Origin: Miscanthus floridulus
Taxonomy: Eukaryota > Streptophyta > Magnoliopsida > Poales > Poaceae
Reading direction: 5' to 3'
Assembly (NCBI RefSeq): GCF_019320115.1
Contig: NC_089584.1
Span: 77,309,794 to 77,373,793 of the forward strand
DNA: 64,000 nt
A program made the position numbers and the translations under genes. Positions 9,082 to 22,325 of this stretch are shown here, piece by piece (position 1 is the first letter of the stretch; the number at the start of each line of letters is the position of its first letter). The notes under the pieces are model-generated. The model was not told where the DNA came from. It saw only the letters and a program-made list of their open reading frames with translations, and searched no databases.

Positions 9082-12000
9082 TGTAACACCCTAGGTGTTA
9101 AGCTTGCATTTAGCCTTGGCATTGCATGAGCATAAGCATCATTGATCATTCATGGGCATGAGTATCTCAAATATCATTTCTATGTTTGCTTATATTGCTT
9201 GTGTTGCCACCGAATTGCCTTACCTATGCTAAGGTTTATATGTAACCAATATATAAAATGATTGTGGAACCATAGGGATACCTTAAACATGTTGAGAATG
9301 TCACTAGGAACAACTTTGGTATTCATAACTAAGACTAGTTTGGTCTCTAAGTCATAGTTATAGTGTAAGTCATCATTTTCAAGTTGTATATTTGACTAGA
9401 GTTGAATATCACTTTAGAAACTTTGCATGGCTATGTACCCTAAAACAAAGTTGTAGAACTCAAATAGTGTAACAACTTTTATTTTTGGATCATAGGCTAG
9501 TTCAGCTCCTAACATGCTTGAATTTGGAACACAAGTATCAACATTATACTGATTTTGGAACTTGAAAAAATTTCTAAGTCTAACTACTCTAACAGTGTTG
9601 ATGTGGCTGACTTTGCGATGATTTAACTCCATAACCATTGTGAATTAGGAGATGAGTTCTAAAGCAATTTTGTAGCTGATATGTAGATCTCCAACTTTTA
9701 TTAATAGAGTTTGTGCTAACTAATCACGGTTTAGGATCTAGAAGGGGAAGAAAATGCTCTGTCAGTCGCTGTTTTGGGCTCCGATGGACGCTGCGTCGCG
9801 TCGTGTCGTGGCTGACTGCGAACACCACCTGGCCGCTGTGTGGCCACTGCTAGCTGACGTCAGGCCCCCACCGTGGCCATGTGGCGAATGATAACAGAGG
9901 AGCTACGCTGCCCATTTCGCTCACTCCCTCGTGCTCTCTCCCTCTCCACTGCTCTCTCTCGCTCTCGCCGCGGAGCACCGAGCACCGCCGAGCCACAGTG
10001 CTGCTCTATCATCACCTAGAGCCTGCGCCACTACACCATTGCTGTCTCTATCTAGCCAGCAGCTGCGCCGTCTTCTCCTCTACCTCCTCGACGCAGTAGC
10101 AGTGCCAGGCGAGCTACGGTGGGGGTGAAATCGCCGTTCTTGTCCTCGCCGGGATCTTGGCTTCCATGGTCGCCTTCATGGCGAGCTCGTCGCTGCTCGG
10201 CTCACTTGAGCATTCCATCTTATTCTTCATGTTAGAGCTTGGTTAGAGTGTGTCCTAGCTTAGGCTATGATGTTACAGCGAACCATTGCCTCATCGGCGC
10301 AAAACACGACGCACGGCGCCACCTTGCTCTCATCGTCGTGCCACCGCGCACGTGGACAAGCCTCGTCGTCGCATCCCACCTAGTCTAAGTAGCCTCGGTA
10401 GACTCGTTTGGTTACCGTGGAGCTCGTGTGCTTCTCGCCGAGCCTTACCATGGCCTGTAGCGATCGACGTACCATTGCACAGCGTCGTCGTGCTGCCATG
10501 GCCGGTGACAAGGTAGCTCCGGTGCGTCCGCGCTACCACCACGGGTACCGATCGACCCAGGATAGTGAGTAGAGTACAACGGTGGGGTCGGTTTCGTCGG
10601 AGTGCTCGTCATCGGTGAGCTAGCGTCGGCCAAACCCGTGCCCCTATTTAGGTTCACTGAGATGCGGGGTCCGCTGACCAATGGGTCCCAGGCATCAGCG
10701 AGTTCAGTTTAGGGTTTTGCTATTTATTTTCCAGATTTTTTTACTAACTTTGGAAAATCATATCTAGAGCTAGTAATGTCCAGTTTTTGTGAACCAAATT
10801 TTGTTGGATTTCTCATGAAGTGTAGTATTTTGTAAAAATATGAAATGTACTGTTTCTAGTATTTTTCATGGTGGATAAAATATAGCTAGATAAGTGCTTT
10901 TTGAATGTTTATAATTTTGTAAAATGTGTAACTTGAGCTAGGGATGTGATAAAATTATGATTCTAATTTTGCTGGTCTTGTGTTGAAATGCTCTAGCTAG
11001 GAAAAATAATAAACTTATAGTAAACTTGATTGAAATAGGATATTTCTATTTATCTATTAACAAATGGTATTTTCTGAGAAAAATTATAGGGATAAAAATA
11101 AGTAACATATTGCCATGTAAATTTTTGTACAGTATTATGCATTAGGATGAAGCTAAGAAAAATATAGAATCTATTGTTTGACACTATTCTATAGGGTGTT
11201 ATACATATTTAAATGATATGAAATTTTTACAGTAGTCTATTGGGAGCACTTGGAAGCCACTGTAATTTTATGAGAATTTATTGTGTACATTTGGTATATG
11301 TTTGTTATTTTACCTAATTATCTAATTAAATTAATAAAGGTATTTAAATAAATAAATTGTGCTTGACCATGATGTTTTCTATGATACTTGTAATACATAT
11401 GAACTGTTGATGTTAATAGTAAGGCTTATAAGCAATTGGTTGTATGCAACTAAGTAATTATTGCTTTATAATTCTAATAAATGGCTGCATGTATAGTTTT
11501 GGTTGAGTTGATAATTTCATGGTGATAATGGTCTTTTCTGTAAAACTTATTAATAACAAAGCTGTAGATAACTTACTGATCTACCTTATGTTAAATGTTA
11601 ATAGTCATAGGCCTTAGGGTTTAAGTGTTTTGGCTATTAGAAGTTTGCTGTCCAAAATGCTTGCTCTCTAGACAGATTTGATTAATTGAATTGTTTGACC
11701 TAGATAATTGTTGGACAATTTCATAAGCTTTCCATAATGTCCACAACCATATTATTTTGATGTATATAACTCTAGTTATGATCAAAACAATTAGCTGCTA
11801 TCTTGTAGTCTAGTAAATAGATTACAAAAGTGTTTACTTAAGTAATAGAGAAGAGATATGCACCTACTCAGTAGAATAGGATGCACTTGTTATTACCTTA
11901 ATACCATGCTGTTGAAAGTACTTATGAGGATGCATTCATCACATTATATCATATTACACGTGTCATCGTATACGCATTCGTGATATCTTATTTTATGCTC

Positions 12001-13667
12001 ATACATATAGGATCGTCCGAAGAGATAACGTTGTTGGAATTCAACGAAGAACAGGAGGAGGGTCAGCAGGAGACTCCTCAAGCCATAGCTCCAGAAGAAG
12101 AGTAGACTCCCAAAGAGTTCCCTGAGTGCCTAGATCACCGACCCACCTCTTTCCTCAAAGGCAAGCCCCAGAGCATTCTAAGTCTCCCATGTTTACAAAA
12201 ATATTACTTGAGTCCTTTATGTTTGATGCATTAGGATATAATAGTTAACTAGAAACACTTGATGCATAAAACTACCTTGTCTAGATATATATACATCTTT
12301 AACCCTATGTAGGTCCAGGATCGAATATATGCTTAGCCATGCTTAGACTGGTAGAAGTCAGGTGATTTTCTATCACCTGTGAGATATAGGTGGATACCGA
12401 AGCATGGTTGGCTATATTTGCTATCGTGAAAAAGAACCATGGGGTAATATAAATTGAGGCCAGGCAGAGTCTATGGGTAGGTTGCCTCATGTGATTCTAT
12501 CTATGCCGATTAAGGATCATACCGTTGTTGGTGCTTCTAACAAGATTGAACACATGTCTATCACTTAGCTGGCCGAATAACTCGTTCCGACCGTAAAGCC
12601 GAGTAGCTCAACTTAGGTCGGGCCCCATTCTATAAAAGTGCACACTCTAGATGGTAGTAGGATGTGTGGGGAGCTAGCCTTGAGCCCGAGGGTAGGGTAG
12701 TCCTGATCGTCCTAGCAGCTGGTTGTCCCTGATTGTGCGACGCTGGTCGGCCTATGAAATGTGTACCTAAGTTGTACCAAAGGTGACCTAAGATGATCAT
12801 TGATCTGGTCTGTCTGGGTTTGTGATAGGAATAAACTCCCAACTGGTTGAAATCAATTCGAATCGTCGTCTCTCCTGTATAGTGAGAAACTTGGCTAGTC
12901 CCAACATCATAGTAATTGTATTATGGAATATGATGGTTTAGATAAACATAGAATTACTACACCTGCTATGGTTACTATTGTATATTATCAAATGATATAC
13001 CACATGTTTGGCACATGATAGTTGCTAATCTAGAGATGAATAGCTATAATTAACTTGATGACTGAATTATAATTGTATAACTGAGCTAATCGCTTTTTAT
13101 GCAAAATGTTGTCAAGCTACCTCCACTTATAAAGCCTTGCATAATCCTTGGAGTCAATTTATTTCTAGTTTATAACAGGTAAGTCTAGTTGAGTACCTCC
13201 TCGTACTTAGGGTTTTATTCCCATTGTTATAGATGGTACAATTTATCACGGCTATTGCAAGAATTGCTTCTATCCCGCTGTGGATGAGGAGTGAGCCCTG
13301 GGCAGGCATCCTTAGTAATCCTTCTTATATGCTTTTGTGTATTGTGATCATGAGTTAGCACTGTATTTGAACTATGTTGACAAATGCTAGTTTCAAACTT
13401 TAATTTGCTTCTGCTACTATCTATCGAACTTGGTTTGTAATAACTCTATTTCATACTCTGATGAATGAATTGTATCTGCAAACTTTATGTAACATGTGAC
13501 ATGTATGTTGAATCATGTATGATCTTGGTTGTATGTGGATCATTTATCAAGACCCATCGTGGTACTCAATGGACTATCGGGTTTATATGGGCTCAAGTAT
13601 AATAGTGTAACCGCTTGCGGGCTACCATTGTACTTGTGCTCTTATAAAATTGGTCGGTTCTATGACA
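9082..13667 (+). repeat. 5' LTR of element C, 4,586 bp
   Basis: Paired with 47872-53036 along its whole length. It has a GC-rich middle (about 9750-10700) and a long AT-rich second half. It contains no insertion of its own, so it serves as the empty-site reference for the MULE MITE in the 3' LTR. Relative to the 3' LTR it lacks about 54 bp near 11193 and about 37 bp near 11715. Confidence 0.93.
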
Positions 13668-13669
13668 GC

Positions 13670-13681
13670 TGGCATCAGAGC
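13670..13681 (+). other. Primer-binding site of element C
   Basis: TGGCATCAGAGC, two bases after the LTR; one mismatch to the initiator tRNA-Met complement TGGTATCAGAGC. Confidence 0.85.
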
Positions 13682-14477
13682 AAGATTCAACATTAATTGC
13701 CATATGTGTATTTAAGACAAAGGTTTTTGTTTCCTAAAACCAGTTTCTAGCAACTAATAGCTATATAAATAGGTGTTTGAAACCCAGAGTTGAAATCTAA
13801 AGTGTGCCAGTGATCACTTCCTTTATGCCCAATTAAGGACTTTAGGTGGCTAATTAAGTACTAACATAGGGGTTTTTTTACTTTTGTCATCCATACGGTG
13901 TGCTATTGTATGGATGCCATTCACTTGAGTGGTAATGTATGGACTAAATGCCTCTACGCCAGGTAAGAAGGTAAGTTGATGAGTGACTTGACCGCAAGAA
14001 GTGAGCGTGCAGTTGGGGAGAGCTAGCTTTGATACGGCTGTGTATGCATGCTTGCATGTATGTATGGTGTGTATTTAATTATGGGTAATAAATTGTCATT
14101 GGGTAGTTTTGATATGAAAGTATATATATGGGTATATATATAGAAGTATTTAGATTACAACCTAGAGCCTATATTTATATTCTGCATATATAATTGTGAG
14201 GTTAGGCTAAAATGAAATTCTTGTGCAGGTGCACTAACAGCGAAACATGTAGCCCGACTAGCTATGCTATATATGAGAGAATGTATGTATGCCACCATGT
14301 ATGTCATTAGAAATAATTTTTCCTAAGTTTGTAAGGACGTATGGAACATGCATGCATCATGATAAATTATTATTCAGTACTTGCATTGTTCCTCCCCTTA
14401 TAAATCTCTTACTCGGTTATGTAACTCTTATCCATTATGACTTTGTCTCAAGAGAATTGCACTTGTTGTTGGTATAG
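13682..14477 (+). other. Leader of element C
   Basis: AT-rich untranslated leader between the PBS and the upstream ORF. No domain or repeat was recognised apart from short TATATA and GTATGTATG runs (about 14050-14160). Confidence 0.6.
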
Positions 14478-15531
14478 ATGGCAGTATTGGTTGGAAGTGA
14501 GAGTTTCTTGTTGATGTTTGGAACTCCTGCCCTGCTTTGGAGAGTCATGCACTATGCGGGGTATTATGAACCGCCCCCTCTATTACTGGAATAAAGTATA
14601 CCTGGAGGGACAACCATGGTATGAAGTACGGCTGACCATACCAGCACATACCCAAGCACCCTTCTGGCAGGAATGGAAGGCGGAGTCTAAAGGAAGAACT
14701 CCTTAGGAGGCTGCCCAAGTAGTAGCCTCTGAGGTACCGAGTTAGATTTGTCAGCAGCATGAGGATGAGCTTACTGGCAGTGTCGCTGGTACTTTTCCTT
14801 GGGTGGATCCGTCCACAACCGTGTGGGCACAGCACAATAGCAATGCGTTGATTCGAGATCGGGATGAGCGGGAAGATAGTTCTATTCTCGCTATGAGCGC
14901 CATGTTTGCAGTAATAAAGATGTTCTACACTCGTTAGGACACTAGGGACTTTTGGCAGGAGTCCTATACCACTTGCATAGATAAGCTCATGAGAACCAAA
15001 GCTGCATAGCATAAGCTCAAGAAGCATGTGTGCAAGCAGAAAAAGGAAGCAAGTGAGGCTTGATGGGAAACTGATCAAGAATATGTAGCTTTGAGAAATC
15101 TCCACACCCAAATGGAGCAAGTTGATCAACAAAGAGATACCACCCAAGAGGCAAGAGCAGATGATCAAGCAATGTTAGCAAGACTATGGGAGCAGCTGGA
15201 GGCCGCCTATGCCAAAGCATTCACCGCTACAGACTAGCGGACCCTAGCAAACAATCATGCAGCTATGGCAGAAGCAGAACGAGACAGGACCCACGCCATG
15301 AGCGTCTAGCAGGATTGTGTTGAGAGGGACTTATGCCAATAGCTTGCACAGACCCAGAACATAGTAACGGATCTTCAGCATGAGGTGCATTTTCTGAATA
15401 ACCAACTACACCCTATCCTTGACGAGGAAGAAGAAGATCTAGAAATGTTAGTAGAAGATGACGGCTAGGACAAAGAAGAAGTAGAAGATGATCCTATCTC
15501 CGACCTCGATAGCGATCATAATGAAGATTAG
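14478..15531 (+). pseudogene. Upstream ORF of element C (coiled-coil, acidic tail), decayed
   Basis: An ATG at 14478 opens a frame that shifts once near 14570 and then runs in one frame to TAG at 15529-15531, about 350 codons with roughly nine in-frame stops, many of them TAG at sites where CAG (Gln) fits. The middle is Gln/Glu/Ala-rich and likely coiled-coil (about 14990-15400); the end is strongly acidic (DEEEEDLEM, DLDSDH). It is separate from gag, which has its own ATG at 15904. I recall similar leader ORFs in grass Tekay-type elements but know no established function. Confidence 0.6.
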
Positions 15532-15903
15532 AATTACCTAGTGACTAGTTAAAGCACTAGATGTATCCCTATTATTGATGTAATGGACTTGTAGTTTGAA
15601 GTTTGGTAATTGTGATTTGACTTTCATGTAATATTGGCACTCTGCATGTGGTCTCACGTTGGGTTGAACTTAAATGAAATTCTAGTTTTGTTTTATTGGT
15701 GATTTATGACTTGTATGTTAACGTGTTGTGAGCCCAATAAGTGATCAAATTGTGATGTCATGTTGTAAGAATGAATTATTATGCCTCTGTTTTATTGTAT
15801 GAATTTAAGATTCTCTCTAGTAATTTCAGTTTGGCATGATTATACAATTTATCTGCACTCTCTAGACATCATCCAATAATCACTTATTGTTGTAACTTTG
15901 CAG

Positions 15904-16214
15904 ATGACTCACACTCATGCTAGAGCAGGCAGCAACCAAGAGGGCAATGACGGTGACTTACCACCATCGTCTGCTAATGAATTCTTCGCACAGTTCATGG
16001 GAAGCCAGAGAACTATGGAGGAAACCCTACGCCTCATTACGCAGAACACGGCTCGTGCCTATCAGCAACAATAGGGGCCTGAGCCAAATTAGTACAGCTC
16101 TTTCAAGGATTTCCTGGACACCAAGCCTTCTATCTTCAAGGTGGCCGAAGAACCGCTCTAGGCGGATGAATGGCTAAACACTATTGAGCAAAAGTTTCGT
16201 CTATTGAGGGTCGC
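15904..16214 (+). pseudogene. gag of element C, 5' fragment
   Basis: ATG at 15904 starts a Gag N-terminus that reads through FFAQFMGSQRTMEETLRLI to a WLNTIEQKFRLL motif, a hallmark of the Gypsy gag (retrotrans_gag) start. In-frame TAG codons occur near 16072. The frame is cut at 16214 by element D and resumes at 43744. Confidence 0.85.
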
Positions 16215-17287
16215 TATCGGTGCGAAAAGTGACCAACAAGTAAATATTTGTTGTTTTGCCATACGTTGTGATCGGATGTGGCCTAGCACTCACTGACATA
16301 GGGTTTATACTAGTTCCGGCAACGTGCCCTATATCTAGTTTGAGTTAGTCGGTGACTTTATTCCTGAGCCTAGGTGCTTAAAGTTTGCTGTGGGGTTACA
16401 AAGGAGTGTGAGTAAGATGGGGGGTGTTAGAAGTCTGGTCGGACTTTGGACCGAAGGGCCGAGAGTGATGAGAGCTCCTACGTGCACTATGTATTGGAAC
16501 ATATGCTCTGTGTAGCTTTAGAAAGTCTAAAGCTAGCAAAGAGTGAGTCGAAATGATCCATCTGTTGTTTGTTCATTCGTTTTTGTTGTCTCTCTCCGTT
16601 GGGAGAGGGTGCATCCCCTTTTATAGATGAAGAGGATGACCTTACAAGTGAGAGAGTGAGAGAAAGAGAGTGTGTGTGCTACCTAGTCTTGTTGCCCATG
16701 CCATCGGTTACAAGATGGTTTGTCGGCGCCCGCAATACTGTTGACGCCTAGATGCATGTGGTTGGCTCCATTATGTTTTTCTAGTACGGCAAATGTCGGC
16801 GCCTACCATACTATAGGACAAATGTCGGTGCCCACAACACTATTTGTGTTCTGACATGTTTGGAAGGTTGCAAAGCACCCTTCTAACATGGTCTATCGGT
16901 ATTGTCCTGTAGGTGTGCAGGGTATGGTCCTCGGTATTACGGTTGACTTGAGCGCCCTGCCTTACTTGCTCTGCCTATCTCTTGGGTCCTCACTGAGCGG
17001 GCATCCCCAGTCGGTTGTTCCCAGTCGGCTCTGACTACACCGGTCAGAGAAGAGCTATAAGTAGAGGTTCGATGTATTCTCGATTGAAGAAGTGGGTTGA
17101 AGTCGAAAGTGAGCGTTGTCTCCTCTTTGTCTAGGTCTTCCAGTCAGAGACTAGATCGCTCTTCTGGCCTATTATTTAGGTATTTAGGCCAGCCCAGGAG
17201 TTGCACGTCATTCACAATGTCATCTGCTGAGCTGAGCTTTTGCTAGGAAGCAGGCCCATTAGGGACCCCAGGTTTATGAACCCGATA
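16215..17287 (-). repeat. 3' LTR of element D, 1,073 bp
   Basis: Plus-strand ends TATCGG...CCGATA, a perfect 6-bp inverted repeat with TA rather than TG/CA termini. A minus-strand TATA box (CTATAAAAGG) lies at about 16617-16626. Homologous to 42612-43743. Confidence 0.88.
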
Positions 17288-17305
17288 GAAGCCCTCGAGC
17301 CCTCG
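17288..17305 (-). other. Polypurine tract of element D
   Basis: Minus-strand GAGGGCTCGAGGGCTTC abuts the 3' LTR; a GA-rich, C-interrupted tract of the kind seen in grass Tat elements. Confidence 0.65.
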
Positions 17306-18677
17306 GACGATTCAAGTAGAATCGTCTAGGAGATTTTTCATTTTGTCAGCGGGTGCGCGCAAGCGCACCTGGTGGGTGTAGCCCCTAATCCCCTGGGTGA
17401 TTTAGGTAGACTCATCTAGGGGGATTTTGACTTGCCAGTAGGTGCGCACGAGCGCACCCGGTGGGTGTAGCCCTCAAGCCTACATCCAACTGGTGAGTCA
17501 GTTGGAGGCTGAGTATCTTGGCACTCTTTCTTGGGGCCACAGACTCCTATGTTTTTGCCATTTAGGGTGTTCGCCCGTGTTTGTCCCACCCACGACTTGT
17601 GCGGTCGGTTGTTTTCCTAAGTCAGCATCAGGCGACCTAAGCCCCTGAGCCCCATTGGGTTAGATAGGGGTTGGTCTAGTTTCATGCATTACCCCACCCC
17701 TGAGCCCCTGAGCTAATGTTGCTTGCCTCAATGGCTTGAGTGAAGCACTTGGTGAGGTCACTAACGGGTGTGTTCGAGCAGAATCTAGGTCCATCGTTCA
17801 TAACAAGATCGGCATAGCCCTCATGTAGCATTCCACTCCTCCTTAACCCGCCTCCCAGCAGATGCTCGGGTCACTCTAAAGACTGACTCAGGTGGCCCAC
17901 TAGCCTCCCTCGATGGGGATTCTATGGCATGGCTTGAGGTTAGGATCAAACAAGAAGGTTGAGATGACCCTATCTGCTTTTGAGCATATACCGGGTGAGG
18001 GCTGCTGGGGCTCATCTGCATTTTCTCCCCTGGCTCTATTTGACACGAGGCAACCTCGAGCCCTTTACGGGCTAGCCTTTGAACCCCAGTCGGTCGTTGC
18101 TCATGTTGAATGAGGCAACTACCGTTTCATGATGCAACACGAAGCGTTGTGATGCATTAATTGCATATGCAATGCTTTGGATGTATGGGATGAATGAATG
18201 ATTGTATGAATAAATGTGTGAATGCGTGTATGAGAATGGATGAATGAATGATCATGCATCAGAAAACAAAGTAAGAACATTTGGTAAAGTTACCTTGATG
18301 ACTCGATTGATGGGTTTAAGGAGCTCTTATCAGATATGTCCAAATGACATGCGTGTTCGTCGTTCGTGGCAGAGTCGGCATAGCCCGCATGGGGCATCCC
18401 ACTGCCCCTTACCTATTTCTTGGTGGTTGCCTGAGCCATCTGATTGACTCAGGTAGCCTATTGGTCTCTCCTCGATAGAGATCCTATTGGTGGGCCCTTC
18501 CAAGCCCTGCCTAGGAAGGCGAAGGGCCGTTTGCATGCGGTTGTGCCTTATTTCCTACACCTGGCATGCGGTAGTGGTGCACCATGCCTAGGCCATGTCC
18601 AATTTAACCAGGCATCATTTCATTCGGTAGGGCGCGTCCCATCAGTCAGGACGCACCCCACCGCATGCTTATCCGCA
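17306..18677. other. 3' non-coding region of element D, upstream of its antisense gene
   Basis: Contains two tandem units of about 90 bp with stem-loops (17352-17369 and 17441-17458), a diverged repeat pair around GGCATAGCCC (about 17810-17930 and 18360-18490), and an ATGAATG-rich microsatellite-like stretch (about 18180-18260). No intact coding frame. Confidence 0.6.
17352..17458. repeat. Pair of GC-rich stem-loops in tandem units
   Basis: GGTGCGC-GCAA-GCGCACC (17352-17369) and GGTGCGC-ACGA-GCGCACC (17441-17458): perfect 7-bp stems with 4-nt loops. Both are followed by a GGTGGGTGTAGCCC segment. The stems are identical while the loops differ. Confidence 0.75.
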
Positions 18678-18815
18678 TTGAATAGGGGAAGAGAGAGGGT
18701 TTTTTGCCCCAATCCTTCGCCTTTCTCCAACTGCTGTGTCTTCTCCTTAAATAGGGGAAGGAAGAGGGTTTTCATCCCATTCCTTCGCCTATTCTCCAAC
18801 TGCTGCCTCTCCTCC
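18678..18815 (+). promoter_or_regulatory. Duplicated TATA-containing unit upstream of the antisense gene
   Basis: Two 69-bp tandem units (18678-18746, 18747-18815) each begin TTRAATAGGGGAAG and continue through CCTTCGCC and CTCCAACTGCTG. The second has TTAAATA, the better TATA match, about 175 bp before the ATG at 18924. Promoter function is inferred. Confidence 0.5.
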
Positions 18816-18923
18816 TTCTTCCTTTTTGCCAAGTCCGTTCACGTGCCGCATCGGTTCCTAGGAAAAAGAGGGTAAAGCGAGGGAGGGGAGAACTCATAGG
18901 TTCGTTCATGAATCCAGAGCACA

Positions 18924-19734
18924 ATGTCAAACTGGAGGCCATCCAATGTGGATGAGGTGGTGCTATCCGCCTTTGCCGAGAAGGGGTTGCTTCCGTTGAA
19001 GAGCTCCTGCGCCGAGGAAGGCTGTTCTGCGACCTTGGTTCGATGAGGTTGTCTCCTTCCTCGCCTTACATGAGTGTGGGCTAGGATATCCCACACACTG
19101 GTTCTTGTGCGGGCTCCTCAATGAGTGGGGCCTAGAGATACAGCACCTTAATCCGTCTAGGGTGTTGCACATCGCCGATTTCATGACCATCTGCGAGGCC
19201 TTCCTTGGGATAGAGCCGCACGTGGACTTCTTCCGGTGGATCTTCACTAGGCGAGCCTTGTTGGAGGGGAAGTCACCTAGGACCACGTCGGTCGGGGGCT
19301 TCATGCTATAGAATAAGCCAAGGCCGCTGGGCTCCTACCGCGCGTACTCCCCCTGTGACTCCAATCGGGGGTGGCATGGGGATTGGTTCTATATCAGGAA
19401 CCCAACGGAGGCGCTGTTCCAACCATTCATCGAAAGAAGGCCAGAGAGACGGGAGAGCTAGTCATGGGGGCCCTCTAGTCGGTAGAACAAGCTAGAGGTC
19501 ATCGAGGCAGAGCTCTAGAAGCTAGTGCAGCATGGCCTTGATGGGCAATGGGTGTTCCACACCTTCTTCCACCATCAGGTCAACCCGCTGGCGGAGACAA
19601 GGTGGCCGATGTGGAACTACTTGGGCCCAACAGATCCCAACCACACGTTGCCAGAGGAGTTGGCGAAGGATGAGGTCTAGAGTCGGCTCGACCAGGTGCT
19701 ATAGCTGAGGGCCCAAGAGTCCCTCGAAGGGAAC
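18924..19734 (+). pseudogene. Antisense gene of element D, exon 1 (PF04195-like), cut by element E
   Basis: The ATG at 18924 opens a frame that shifts once near 19040 and then reads to 19734 with a few TAG stops. Recognisable stretches include ECGLGYPTHWF, GLLNEWGLEIQHLNP, EAFLGIEPHVDFFRW and GWHGDWFYIRNP, which match the plant 'putative gypsy type transposon' family (PF04195) as I know it. Tat elements often carry such a gene opposite to gag-pol; its role is unknown. Element E interrupts it within the SLEGN segment, and it resumes at 32942. Confidence 0.75.
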
Positions 19735-20927
19735 TGTAGCATCTAGTTTTAAAGACAAAACTAGATACACACTATATGTGAGCCCAGGAAATCAACACTC
19801 ACATATAGCCACAAAATAAGGGTAATATCAAAACACAATACTTATTACATAACATATTAGTATAAGAAATATAACCTTAGAGTATAGATGGCGAAAAGAT
19901 AACTCCGATCTTTAGGCGAAGACTCCAAATCTATAGGGACAACTAACTGGTTGACCACAAGCCTAACATTTCTAGACTAGCAATCTGGTACCCATCCAGG
20001 GTTTTTATCCAAAGTATAGAAAAGTAAAACAAGCGTAAGTACATATCATACTCAGCAATATAACATGGGGTTAATGAGGCTCAAAAGGTTGACACTGGTT
20101 TACAGCGATTAGCTTTTATTTGGTCATCTTTTTAAGCAATTGAGTAGCAACAAATTTATCATAAGCCCATAAACACATGATCAGGTAAACATGAATAATG
20201 AATAGCATAAACAATTAATCATTAGTGATCATCTCTATTCCATAAGGGTTCTAAGGCCGCTCGTGTCCATGAGCATGGCTATTATAATAGTTTTACACTC
20301 TACAGAGGTTGTACACTTTAACTATGAGTCGTGATTTACCCCTTCGCCCAGGGTGATCAGCCCCTTAACCCACTACCAAGGAAGGTCGACAGGGTTCACT
20401 ATGAAGCCTTTCAAAGGTTCGTCTAACAAGTTAGGGCTGCTAAGATTTCCCCATCAATAAGCAAAACCCCCCTCCAAGGAGTGACTAACAAAGTGCACCC
20501 TCTTGGTAGGCTGAGATCATACCTATTGGAGCCCCTTTTGCACCATAAAGGTAACCACTAACAAGCTAGAAAAGGTCCCTATACTGAGCTAAAGCCAGAG
20601 CCATAGAGCCCTCACAGTTGTACTATAAGTTCTGGATGATCACTTACAGATAAGTCCTTAGGGAGAGGAATCTAGAGCATTTAGAAAGTAGCTAAACACT
20701 GTAGGCCCATGTTTCCATGTTGCTAAAAAGTCATGTTTTAATGCTTATTACAATACTATTAATCAAGTTACAAGATCATGGTTTTGGTTGTGCACTAGCA
20801 AAATCTACCCAATGCAATAACCCAAAGGTATCAAGGAATCTAGGATATCAATTAGCTAGGGAAATTACTACAGTTGCCAACGTGGACACATGCAACATGA
20901 ATTAAATGGTTAAAGGTGAATAGGTAT

Positions 20928-22325
20928 TGTAAGGAAAATGGACCCTTGGCCCATTTACTTTGGATTTTGGTGTTTGATGACCAACACAACCAAATTGGAC
21001 TAATGAATTTGCAAGTGATTGTTTTGTAGTTCAATAGGATGCAAGACGTGATTTGGACAAAGGCGACATGATGATCTGATGATCAACACCTCAAGCAAGA
21101 CCTTAGAAGCACAAAAGACCTAAGATATCAAGTAAAGTCCAAGCATGAAGGTAGGAACCAAGCCGTATGCAAGATCACGAAGAAACAAGCTCATAGAGGT
21201 GACCGAACGCTGGAGGAAAGTGACCGGACGCTCCAATCAAGAGGCTCAGCAATAGGCATGACCAGATGCTAGATCGGACGCTGGTGGTAGATCGACTGGA
21301 CCCAGGACAGCAGAGTCCGATCGAGTACAGAGAGGTTCCAGAGTGGCGAAAATGCGATCGGACGCATCTGGTGGCATGTGACCGGACACTGGCAGCGTCC
21401 GATCAGTAGTTCATGGCTCTAATGGTCGGGACGACTGGACGCGTTCAGTCAGGACATGATCAGCGTCTGGTCAGTAGCAGAAAAGCGGGATTTCATCCCC
21501 AATGGCTACTTTCTCAGTGGGACTTATAAATACAACCCCAACCGGCCAAATGAGGTGAGTGGAGCTAAGGAAACATACCAAGGGTGTTGATACACCATTT
21601 TAGTGATCTCCACTTGCATAGAGCTTAGTGATTCATTAGGTGATTAGCATAGGTGCTTTTGCGAAGTGCTTAGGTTGATTAGACCACCGCTCATGCGCTT
21701 GCTCTAGGTTTAGGCCTAGTATTTAGTGAGGTTTGCATACCTCTCACCACTCGGTGCTTGCGCGCACCACTGTTGTACATCGGAGGGGCTTGAAGTCTTG
21801 TGAGATCACACCAACCGCGTTTGTGGTGTGGCCGCCACCATGTACTAGAGGGAACAAGGCCCGCGGTGGTTTAGCCAGAAGCTTGATAGTGAAGACGGCA
21901 GGGAGCATCCGGAAGAGGCTTGTCGAAAGACACGTCAGAGACCCACTTGCGCGTGGGGAAGGCCTGAGGCTATCCATGGAGTTACCCGATCGAGAGCTTA
22001 GCCCTTGCGAGGGATTCCTTGCGAGGGGCTCCAACGAGGATTAGGGGAAACCTTGCGTGCTTCTCGATACCTCGGTAAAAATACCGGAGTCGTCGACAAG
22101 AGTTTGCATATCTCTATCTTGCTCTTTAGCTTCTACATTTATATTGATTGTATTACTCCTTTTGTGGTAGAGATAGCAATACACTAGCAAAACCGTAGTT
22201 GTACATTTAGATAATTTATCTTTTTTATAGGTTTTGCTAGGTTTAGTAAAAGAGGCCATAGTTTAGAGTTGGAATTTTAAGTTGCCTAATTCACCCCCCC
22301 TCTTAGGCGTCATGGTCCCCCTTTA
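20928..22325 (+). mobile_element. Copia-type solo LTR, 1,398 bp
   Basis: Starts TGTAAGGAAAATGG and ends CACCCCCCCTCTTAGG...CCTTTA, flanked by GGTAT (20923-20927 and 22326-22330). The 5' LTR of element E (about 30439) gives the empty site. A TATA candidate CTTATAAATAC is at about 21525. Multiple GACCGGACGCT-like motifs lie between 21195 and 21470. The terminal TA instead of CA may be a one-base loss. Confidence 0.88.

Noticed and set aside
9881..10681. GC-rich open frames in the 5' LTR of element C
   Set aside because: They lie inside an LTR, are not kept open at the matching place in the 3' LTR (48503-49438), and match nothing known.
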